Source of the DNA: Spinacia oleracea
Taxonomy: Eukaryota > Streptophyta > Magnoliopsida > Caryophyllales > Amaranthaceae
Assembly (NCBI RefSeq): GCF_020520425.1
Contig: NC_079490.1
Span: forward strand, 124,392,715-124,456,714
Direction of reading: 5' to 3'
DNA: 64,000 nt
Position 1 is the first letter of the stretch; each line of letters starts with the position of its first letter. The translations under genes were made by a program, and so were the position numbers. Positions 55,480 through 64,000 of the stretch are shown here, piece after piece. The notes beneath the pieces were generated by a model that ran no database searches, was not told where the DNA came from, and saw nothing but the letters and a program-made list of their open reading frames with translations.

Positions 55480-57800
55480 TAATCTGCAACAAAGTGGTAT
55501 TTGTTTTCCATTTCATACATCAAGCTTTGTCTTGCAAACTCGACATGCATGATTCATATTTCCACCCAAAATCTCTCACATGAACCATTTCGATTTGTGC
55601 CTTGCAAGTGTATGTCATTTGTATATCCTGTGGAACGAATATAGTTTATTTCTGGGTTACATAAAGTGTTTTAGAGTCATGTGCAATATTAAAATATCAA
55701 ATAATTTCCCTTTGAGTGACAACTTATATATGAGATAGAATGAGATTGTAAAAATGAATAAATTCAAAATTACCTGGTTATCTTCTTGTTCCAAATAATT
55801 TGTTGGAGTTCTTTTATGCTTTTGCTATTTTTGCTCATTATCTCCATTTTGGCTTTCTGGCTGTGGTATTTGAAATTGTGTAACTTCAGGAATAAGTTCC
55901 CTGTTAGGTTATGATACATATGACAATTCATAAATCATGCGGAAAAACCATTTAGCCAGGAATACATATTATTTACACATAATCATATAGCATAGTTTTG
56001 ATGCATACTCTTTGTTGCGTGCCTTCCCTAGCTGCGCCCGAACCGAACAAGAACAAGTCTTTAGGACTCCAAGTGTCGTCCCTCCGTAGATAGTCCACAG
56101 CACGTCCGGATCCGCCTTAAGATTGACCAACTAGAATCGCCCTTAAGGTACTAAAGATTTTCGGCACTCTTAGATAAGAAATGTGTCTGAATTTTCTCTC
56201 AAAAACTCACTTTGAATACTTGAATAATCTCTTTAAAATATGTGACCCTAGGCACTTATTTATAGAGTTATGGAAAGGGTTTTGGAATCCTATTAGGATA
56301 CTAATTTATTTAATTATAACCCTACTAGGACTCTAATTAAATAATCATTATCTAATAGTTTTAGGATTTAATCACACTTCGAATTCTGATTACTTCAGGA
56401 TTCCTGCACACGCAATGCACGAGCACCGTACACCCGCGCAAGCCTTGCGGCCCACGCTAGGCGCACAGCGCTCGGCCCATTGCTGCGCTCTGCGCGCGCG
56501 CGCCCAAGGCCTTGGCTGGGCCTGGCCTTGCGCTGGGCCTGGTCGAGGCTTGGCGTGCGCTGGTGTGCGTTGGCTCGCTGGGCGACGGCCTGGCTTCGTG
56601 CTGGGCCTTCGTCTAGCGGGCCTCGTCCGATGCTAATTCGTACGATACGCTTCCGATTAAATTCCCGATTCCGAAATTCATTTCCGATACGAACAATATT
56701 TAATATTTCCGATTCCGGAATCAATTTCCGTTTCGAACAAATATTTAATATTTCCGTTTCCGGAATTATTTTCCGATTCCGATAATATTTCCGATTCTGA
56801 CAATATTTCCGTTTCCGGCAATATTTCCGATTCTGGCAATATTTCCATTTCCGATAATATTTTCCGATACGTACCATGTTTCCGTTTCCGGCAACATCTA
56901 CGACTTGGATAATATTTATATTTCCGATACGATCCATATTTCCGTTTCCGGCAATATCATCGTTTCCGGAGTATTCATTTCTTGCCTGTGACGATCTCAG
57001 CTCCCACTGAAACCAAGATCCGTCGATTCCGAATATCCATAGATGGAGTATCTAATGCCATTAAATACTTGATCCGTTTACGTACTATTTGTGTGACCCT
57101 ACGGGTTCAGTCAAGAGTAAGCTGTGGATTAATATCATTAATTCCACTTGAACTGAAGCGGCCTCTAGCTAGGCATTCAGCTCACTTGATCTCATTGAAT
57201 TATTAACTTGTTAATTAATACTGAACCGCATTTATTAGACTTAACATAGAATGCATACTTGGACCAAGGGCATTATTTCCTTCATTCCCTACATTGTAAT
57301 TAAAAAATAATTTTAATTTTAATGATAATGATGATGATATGGTTTAACAAATTTGCAGCACTTTGTATGTATTAATATTTTCTTACGCCTTTTTGAAATA
57401 CCCGACTTCTGCAATATTCAAGTTCCTGTAAATTTTTGTTCCACTTGAAGATCCCAACTGGTAGTTTCCTGTACCAAAAAGATATTTGTATTAGTTACCA
57501 GTTATATGTTTTTTATCGTTAAAAAATATTAATATAGTAACATAATCATTAAGGACTTCTTCACTAGTTCCTTTACATGTCTTATACTTCAGAAGTGGCT
57601 TCCCTAAACCACTCAGAGTGTTAAAACTCAAATAAACAATTTTGATGTGCCAACTTTGCAAAGTTTGTAAAACAGTAGGTACTAAGTCCAACCTTGACCA
57701 AGCTGCTAACCTTTTGCATATGAGACTAAACTACCATCATATGTATTCATCACAAGTATCATTGGACCAAATGTATCAAGAAGTCTAAAGAATAAAGTAT
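55480..57800 (-). pseudogene. RPA/DUF223-like gene remnants in Helitron 2, split by the solo LTR
   Basis: A minus-strand exon from 57468 to about 57392, after a GGTACAG acceptor, reads NYQLGSSSGTKIYRNLNIAE, the word order of plant Helitron RPA (DUF223) proteins before the zinc region. Upstream, about 57800-57700 reads FGPMILVMNTYDGSLVSYAK. After the solo LTR, an exon from 55627 (acceptor CCACAG) reads DIQMTYTCKAQIEMVHVRDF, then GWKYESC. A frame-shifted ACRVCKTKLDV follows, together resembling the RPA1 DBD-C zinc finger. All pieces are short and separated by stops. The homology call is by eye and moderate. Confidence 0.45.
55902..57284 (-). repeat. Solo LTR of copia B (1383 bp)
   Basis: On the minus strand TGAAGGAAATAATGCCC (57284) to CATAACCTAACA (55902). 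A perfect duplication TTCCC flanks it (55897-55901 and 57285-57289). It is the only copia B LTR here with its own intact boundary on both sides and no interior, so the full element was lost by LTR-LTR recombination. TATA at 56266-56258, GC-rich block 56400-56640, GGAAAT-type repeats 56650-56970. Confidence 0.95.
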
Positions 57801-59640
57801 TCAAATTTCTAAACAGAACAGAAAAAGTGTGAAGGGAAATAACAAAACCTTTACAAACACAGAAATGAAATGCTTATGCAAGCAGGATAGGCCATAAGCT
57901 AAAAACAATAGCTAAGTTTTAAAAATAAAAGGATAAGAGGCACACATAGCATGGAGCCAACTAACTGATATACTAACAGACTCAAGGTTCACTTCAACCA
58001 CAAGAGAAAACACAACACAGAGACCATTACAAACTGAAATGTGAAATAAATGAACTTCAGAAATAGAAATATGCATACAGAGAAGAAAAATTGATTAAAG
58101 AACTTTATTAGCATAAACAATACACTGATGAGCAGTGTCATATGATTTTATCATTCTGCAGAAATTAATCAGATCATGGTATGACCTTTTATTGCTTGTG
58201 CTTGGAGTTGATAAACCAGTTGTTAATATGCTTGAGTTGACAAACGCCAACATCTAATTCACCATATTGAGATACACTCAGACAAAAATTAAAATTCTTA
58301 TGATTTGAGTATTTGACTGATAAGAAAAAAAGCTCAATAGACAACAACAAATCACTCATTATAATTTATCAATTTATAGTATCCGACAGACTAAATTTAA
58401 ACATCACAATTTATAGGTCAAAGGTGAAAACCTATACCGGTTCAAAATGTTGTTAAGATGACACATGTGACATCAAACTAAAATAGTTAAGGTTCCTCGA
58501 AACTTGAAAGTATAAACGTGTCTCACTGTTTTGGCTTTTGGTATTCAACAATCTGAATAATAGGAAAATAGTCTCCCACTTCCTTCAGTTTGTTGAAGGG
58601 GCTTATCATTCATATACCCCCAAGTATGTTCCTAATTGTAGATCAACCATATTTTGGAAAATGCCTAGAACGTTCATAAGCTAATTCAACCAAAAGAACA
58701 ACTTCCCTCACATTTAGGCTAAGTAAAGACATTATCCATACAAATCCGAATTTACTCGTCAAAGTCATATTCAATAATAATTGTAATAACACTTCATAAA
58801 AGTAAATTAAAAATAAACCCATAATATTCAACTATGGAAAAATCTAGTATAACTTGAAAAGGCTATGAGTCTATGACATATTATAATCTCACAAAATTTG
58901 ACATTTTAGCAGTAATATCCTCAATCGCCGGTCGGACGAAAATCATAATACCAAGCCAAAACTAAATTACATACTATATAACACGAATAAAAGGCAGAAG
59001 AAATTAAAAATAATATTCATCAAACATTAAAACACTATGCATAAGAGGCAGAGAAGAATTAACATTAATTATCACTCTCTTAATCAAACCTTCCAATAAT
59101 CTAGATTAAACTTTCCTGCTTTGTCATATACACAATACAACATTCAAGATTGATATTTAAAATAAGAAAATATAACAATTAAAGAACATAAATACTCACA
59201 TTTTGAGGCAAAATGCCGCAAATTGGTTTACAATGCATGATAGCGAGGAATACCAGTAATCTGTAATCCTTCAACCATAAACACAAATTAGTTTAACCAA
59301 AAAAACACAAATTAGAACGGAAATTCCAAAATGTAAATTTCAGAAAATCATACCATAATTTTGGCCCAATTGAATAAGAAATTTGGCGAAATTGTTCACA
59401 AATTATTGCAAAAGAACTGTGAATTAGCCTCAAAAGCTTTATCAAATGCAGAATTGGAGGAACGCGAGGGGTAGAGAAATAAAATATAGATGTGAAATTG
59501 AATTAGGGAAGGGATTAGGAAAAGAGATACTCAGTAATGGAAGTTAAAGCGAAGTTTCATATGAAACAAAAAGTGAACTTTCGTGGGTAAGTAATAAGGA
59601 AAAACTACATTGGAGGCGAAGTGTCGTATGATCAGCGATT
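57801..59640. other. Helitron 2 interior, no gene seen
   Basis: AT-rich sequence with many stops in all frames; the longest frame (58831-58643 minus, 62 codons) is not recognisable. It may hold introns of the decayed RPA-like gene or captured host fragments. Confidence 0.4.
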
Positions 59641-60268
59641 GATGATTTAAAAAAAATTAATAATTAAAAAAATGAAATGAAAAAGAATTGGATGAATTTC
59701 ACAACGTTTGAGGCTGACATGATGAAGTCAGTAACCGGCGGGATACACGAAGAGTATGAATATCCAAAATAAATTATGAATAACCTAGAAACAGAATTGG
59801 GTAAATCGAACCTCGAATTAACATCACCATCGAAATAGAAGTCGAACATCTATGGAGATGATTCCAACAGAACGCCATGGTTGGTGATGAGCAGCGATGT
59901 CAGAGGAGCGAGAATGGCGGAGAAGAAGCGAAGCGACGCGACGAAATCCAAGCAGATTTTTTTTTTTTTGAAATTATACTCGTAATTTGAGATAGGTTTT
60001 GATGCAGATAATCGACGCTCGAATTGATGAATTGATGTTTTAAGCTTGAAAATAATCGCTGTTTGAGCCTTGATTTGATGAATTGATGCAATATGAAGGT
60101 TAGAGGAGAGAATTGGAGAAGAAAGTGACGGTTGGATTATTTTTTCCGGTTTCTTTGTCGCAAGCGTTTCCTTTTTCTTTTCTAAAATAAAAAATGTATT
60201 AAAATATTAAAATTCTAGGAGGGGGCCACGTGGCTCTCCAACCTCCCTGCTATTAAATATTAGAATAG
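59641..60268 (-). other. Helitron 2 5' region, leader-like
   Basis: On the minus strand, after the TC start, come a pyrimidine-rich stretch with TCTTCTCC and CTTCGCTTCTTCTCC, then short frames beginning near 59880 (MAFCWNHLH) and 59849 (MFDFYFDGDVNSRF). This looks like a promoter plus 5' leader of a lost or captured gene; no product can be named. Confidence 0.35.
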
Positions 60269-60269
60269 A

Positions 60270-61130
60270 TTGTATTGTATAGTTATGCATTGATCATAAT
60301 AATTAGTGCTATTGAAGATTAGTGCTAATCACTGTTAATGGTGCGATGACGTAAGACTTCTGCAAAGAAGGTATTGTAAACTATTAAGTATTTTATTGTA
60401 ATTAAACAGGATTTTAAACCTTTCTGTTAGTTTATCTTTTTCAACATTGTAAGATAACTCATATTACGTACTTTAAATTTTCTTTTCGTTAAAATTTTAG
60501 AAGGTTAATTAAGTAGCATAGCTTTTAGGTCATCACTAGAATCTCATTTTAGACTCTCGGATCTTATTCTACATATATAAAGGATATTTTTCATACTGTA
60601 ATTGAATTTATTTAGGGGAAATCATTTAATCTGATTGTGGTGTAAAAGATGGCAAAGCTACAACATGACTTGTAATTTATTTATTTTATGCTTCTCAAGA
60701 CTGTAAGGACGATCAAATTGCAATTTACCGCATAATCTCCTCACCCACAAGGCCACAACCAATGAAAGTGATAGTATATATTATGTACAAAGTATTAATG
60801 TACTCATCCGCTTGACAATGTTAACAAATGCTTCATCGAATATTTGTAAAACTCTCCTACCGTAAACAAATGTCAATAGACAATGGAGCAACGATTGGTA
60901 ACCAGAGATTAGCGTTTAGCTGTTTACTGTTCATAATAGCAGTTAGCTGATTATCTTTTTGTTTAGCAGATTTGACTGCGGATTTGCTAGCTGTTTATAT
61001 AAATGTGTTTGGTAACACTTAGAGGTTTGTTAAAAGTTTTTAACTAGTTTATTGTGTAAAATGACATTTATGGACATTGATCTTGTGTGACATTTATTTC
61101 CTTTTTTCTTATTAAAATATAAATGGTGAT
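60270..61130. other. AT-rich intergenic stretch
   Basis: No gene seen. 60900-61030 has TTAGCTG words in both orientations (GTTTAGCTGTTTACTG ... CAGTTAGCTGATTA) and TTTGGTAACACTTA, reminiscent of a small hAT-type inverted-repeat element, but ends and target duplication were not found. Confidence 0.35.
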
Positions 61131-61313
61131 ATTTATATAGAGTTCAACATGAATGATGTCTTCGTTACTTCATTTGACAAGGATACAAACATCCGACTTT
61201 CTAACATATTCATACAACCGGAAAAAAAATATAGCGCAAGATTTTTTAGAGAGAGAAAAAGGGAGAGAAAAAAAACAGAAGTAAAGTTCCTTTTGAGTTC
61301 CGTTTTCTTCATC

Positions 61314-63359
61314 ATGGATGGAGATGAATTAGGGTTAAATAAACCTCCAGATGATCTACTCATGGAAGAAGCAGATCAGGCAAAGGGGGTAGTTAATGGT
61401 GTCGAGCAACAAGAATCAAGGAAAAAATATCAAAGCTTTAGGGAGGCGGTGGCAGCATCTTCTCAATGGTTTGATGATGCAAGGAAAATAGTATCTCAGT
61501 CAAAAAATTGGGAAGAAGTGGAAGATATACCTCCTGAAGGGGATTTAGCTGTTCAATTCAGTAAAGTAACTTTGGAAAGACTAAGAACACCATATATGGA
61601 AGCTTACCTTAATGGGCAAGTGCATGGGGTTAAATGTGAAAGCAAATTACATGGAAACAAGGGTTAGAGCTATGTGGCGCACGAAAAGGGAATTTGGAGG
61701 TCATTGATCTTGGAAAAAATGTGTTTTTGTATAGGTTTGCAAGTCAAGATGATTATGACAAAGCTCTGTTTGGGGGTCCCTGGTTCATATTAGATCATTA
61801 TCTTATGATTTCAACATGGAAACCAAATTTTAGGCCATCGGTTAATTCGTTTGATCATATGTCAGTTTGGATTAGATTCTCAGAGTTACCGGTGGAGTAC
61901 TATGATAAAGAAGCATTATTCGATATAGCAAGAGTGGCAGGAAAACCGATAAGAGTGGATTACGCAACGGATAAGATAACAAGAGCAAGATATGCAAGGG
62001 TTTGTATTGAAATAAATTTAAACCAGCAGTTAGTTACAAGGATCTGGGTGGGAGGAGCTTGGCAATGGATTGTGTATGAAAACATTAGCTTATTATGTTT
62101 TACTTGTGGAAGAGTTGGTCATGATAAGAAAGAGTGTGATGAATTAAGGGTAAATCAGAAGGAGGTGGGTCGGGTTAATGAAGGGAATCAAAGTGATCAT
62201 CAAGTTAATGGATCTGGAAAGGAAATTGGTAAGAAGGATGTTGGCCCATTATTAATAAGTGGTAATATGGATAATATGGATAAGCAGAGTTTAAATGGGC
62301 CGGATGATTATGGGCCATGGAATTTGGTGGTGAATAAAAGGTCAAATAGAGGGGGTGGAATGGAAATAATGTTCAGAACTTGGGTTATAAAGGATCCAAT
62401 TCAAGAATTAATGATTATCGAGGATCTACCATTTTACATAATCCAAATTCAAAGCAGCAGATGGGTACCAACATGAGGAATTCGAAAGGCCAATTGGTTT
62501 CCCAATGGGAGAGGGTTAATTCAATGGCTAATTCAATCTAAAGGTAGGATTAATGATGAGAATATTTTGGCTGGTTCAACAAGTAAAGGAGTAAATGGTG
62601 GACATAGTGTATCGAAACACGTGTTGACTCCTATTGAACAAGTGGTAGTTGTGAATGAATCAGCTATTCCCATTTTACCGTTGTTAATAAATTCTGAAGT
62701 GGTAAACCAGGATAACACTTCATCTTCTTTATCATATTTCTGCTTCAAATTCTCTCTCATCTAACTCTCTGCAGCCTGGTTCTTGTTCTGAAAAATTTTC
62801 TGGTGATGGCGAGCAATCAGAATCAATCACAGTGCATGAATCAATCTCCGGCGCCGATCACTTATCAGAGGAGGGGGCGTCAGGATTGGGTGCAAAGGGG
62901 GCCGAGATTCTTCAGACAACAACAACCGATGGAGGGGGTGGAGGGACAACCATTGCAACAACAACAACAGTTGGAATTGCTCAATCTATTTCCAACATCG
63001 CCAACGACGAACTTATGCTCCAGGGAGAGGGAGTGCATGCAGCTTCCAGGAGCTGCATGGCAACCCCTGAATATTGTGGAGTCGTTGCAGCGGAGGGAGT
63101 TAGAACAGGTTCGGAGGCCGGTTCCTCTGCGACCAAGGAGAATGTCGTTTCAGCAGTATCTAGGTTTCAGATATCCGCCGCCGCATCCGGTGCATCAAGA
63201 AGAGTTTCCGATAACACCCTTGTTGTTCGTCAAGGAAGGAGTAGACCTAGCTCGCTCAGATCTCCCTATCGCAATATTTCAGACGCAAGAGGAAGTGGTA
63301 GGAGTTTAGATAGAGGCTTTATTTTATCAACCATTCCAGAATCACATCAATCTCTCTGA
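61314..63359 (+). pseudogene. LINE ORF1 (DUF4283 plus CCHC zinc knuckle), broken
   Basis: The ATG at 61314 opens MDGDELGLNKPPDDLLMEEA, a usual plant LINE ORF1 start. Frame 1 goes to about 61667. Near 61645 NYMETRVRAMWRTK is in a second frame, and from 61694 a third frame continues EVIDLGKNVFLYRFASQDDY, DKALFGGPWFILDHYLMIST, then VWIRFSELPVEYYDKEAL. The zinc knuckle is CFTCGRVGHDKKEC (about 62096). A stop follows at 62474 and more frame changes to 62800. The Pro/Gln-rich C-terminal part is open in two frames (62803-63309 and 62832-63359); the first, with FQQYLGFRYPPPHPVHQEEF, looks more natural. ORF1 proteins bind element RNA. At least three frame breaks. Confidence 0.85.
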
Positions 63360-63364
63360 TAAGG

Positions 63365-64000
63365 ATGGCGGATGTGACGCTGATGGGAATGTCGGAACAG
63401 TGGAGGGATTGGGAGGAATTTTATCTTCCGTTGGCAAGTGAGTTAGATGCTGCGCCGTCGGTTACTCTACAGCGTCCATTACCCAGTTTAGGAATGAAGA
63501 TTTGTCTATGGAATGTCAGAGGTGCTTCGAAGGATAATTTTATTCCTCATGCTTGGATTATTGTGGAAGCCCAAAGGCCGGAGATTTTTATTTTGCTTGA
63601 AACAAAAAGTGAAGAATATAGGGCCCGTGAAGTCATGTATCGTCTCCGTTTTGATGAATACAGGGTTATTCCGCCGTCGGAGAAGAGAGGGGGTATCTGG
63701 TTGTTTTGGAAGAAGGAGGTGGATGTCATTAATTACACTGCATCAATTAATCAGTTTCACGTCCTTTTCCATTTCAAGAATATTGGAAGGGAAGCTTTGG
63801 TTACTGGTATGCATGCTCCAAGCGTACCAGAAAATAGACATCGTATGTGGCGTGAAATGCAGAAAAATCTACCGCCACGTATGACGCCTTGGATGATGAT
63901 GGGGGACTTAAATGAGATTACTGGGCAGGGAGATAAACAAGGTGGGAGGCCATTTAGAACATCACAATGTAGGGATTTGTCTAATTTTGTGGATGCGGCG
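63365..64000 (+). CDS. LINE ORF2, endonuclease domain, open to the window edge
   Basis: The ATG at 63365 opens MADVTLMGMSEQWRDWEEF and the frame has no stop over 212 codons to base 64000. The APE endonuclease begins about residue 46 with MKICLWNVRGASKDN (catalytic Asn), then ILLETKSEEYRAREV (Glu), KRGGIWLFWKKEV and MMMGDLNEITGQGDKQGGRP (the Asp/Asn pair). The endonuclease nicks target DNA to prime reverse transcription. Start choice: ATG lies five bases after a stop ending the preceding frame at 63359; the next in-frame Met (about 63494, MKICLWNV) is also possible. Codon use is even and the domain has all visible key residues. Reverse transcriptase lies beyond the window. Confidence 0.85.
   Translation, partial: MADVTLMGMSEQWRDWEEFYLPLASELDAAPSVTLQRPLPSLGMKICLWNVRGASKDNFIPHAWIIVEAQRPEIFILLETKSEEYRAREVMYRLRFDEYRVIPPSEKRGGIWLFWKKEVDVINYTASINQFHVLFHFKNIGREALVTGMHAPSVPENRHRMWREMQKNLPPRMTPWMMMGDLNEITGQGDKQGGRPFRTSQCRDLSNFVDAA

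Larger units (their letters stand above)
54974..60269 (-). mobile_element. Helitron 2, both ends recognised, 5.3 kb
   Basis: On the minus strand it starts TCTATTCTAATATTTAATAG (60269) and ends with hairpin CGTGC-ATC-GCACG (54999-54987), a short GGCATGAAA spacer and CTAG (54977-54974). The base before the start is A and the base after the end is T, the standard AT target. The interior holds a few RPA-like exon traces and a solo copia B LTR; no Rep/helicase is seen, so it is non-autonomous. Subtracting the solo LTR and its duplication, it is about 3.9 kb. Confidence 0.75.
61130..64000 (+). mobile_element. L1-type LINE retrotransposon, 5' part
   Basis: ORF1 with a DUF4283-type domain and a zinc knuckle is followed a few bases later by an ORF2 whose first domain is an APE-type endonuclease, the arrangement of plant L1 elements. 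No LTR is seen. The 3' part with reverse transcriptase and poly-A tail is outside the window. The 5' end is placed near 61130 only because coding-like sequence starts there. Confidence 0.85.

Noticed and set aside
60890..61040. Possible hAT-type miniature inverted-repeat element
   Set aside because: Inverted TTAGCTG words are present, but neither clear ends nor an 8-bp target duplication could be found.

Overview
This window is plant nuclear DNA, and it is almost entirely transposable elements inserted into one another. The plant signs are a plant mobile domain gene with introns, chromovirus and Tat-type Ty3/gypsy elements, Ty1/copia elements with a tRNA-iMet-like primer site, a CACTA transposon with a Ptta/En/Spm-type transposase domain, Helitrons with RPA-like accessory genes, and an L1-type LINE. 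The long terminal repeats look like those of Caryophyllales (Amaranthaceae, spinach-like). That is an impression from memory and cannot be verified here. I found no convincing single-copy host gene, tRNA, rRNA or CRISPR array.

Layout. 1-5045: 3' part of a Tat-lineage Ty3/gypsy element (plus strand). It has a polypurine tract, a 1.1-kb 3' LTR, and a multi-exon plant mobile domain gene running antisense to the element. 5046-48785: remains of a second Tat-type element in the opposite orientation. Its 5' LTR is 46759-48785, and its interior is split by later insertions. The largest is a Tekay-type chromovirus (6140-42912, minus strand). Its protease gene is interrupted by a Ty1/copia element, 'copia A' (12610-36771, plus strand, target duplication TCACT). 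Copia A is itself composite: three LTRs, two partial interiors, a second copia family 'copia B' (19721-25201, duplication CAAAG) inside one RNase H region, and a 7.1-kb CACTA transposon (28927-36012, duplication TTG) inside its last LTR. A solo Tekay LTR (43392-46345, duplication ATTTC) also lies in the minus-strand Tat element.

48786-54797: an autonomous-type Helitron (plus strand) truncated on its left by the Tat insertion. It has broken Rep/helicase and RPA-like genes and a clear 3' hairpin plus CTAG end. 54974-60269: a second Helitron on the minus strand with both termini recognisable. It carries degraded RPA/DUF223-like exons and a solo copia B LTR (55902-57284, duplication TTCCC). 60270-61130 is AT-rich with no gene seen. 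61130-64000: 5' part of an L1-type LINE whose ORF1 is broken but whose ORF2 endonuclease frame is open to the window edge.

Most coding regions are decayed by stops and frameshifts, but insertion boundaries can be read to the base from LTR ends and target duplications. The most interesting signals are: (1) paired stem-loops at the 3' end of two diverged copia families, with compensatory changes; (2) two arrays of a related 160-bp monomer inside the CACTA element, flanking its transposase exons and showing dimeric order; (3) an intron-containing plant mobile domain gene carried antisense in a retrotransposon; (4) an unrecognised extra ORF between the 5' LTR and gag of the Tekay element.
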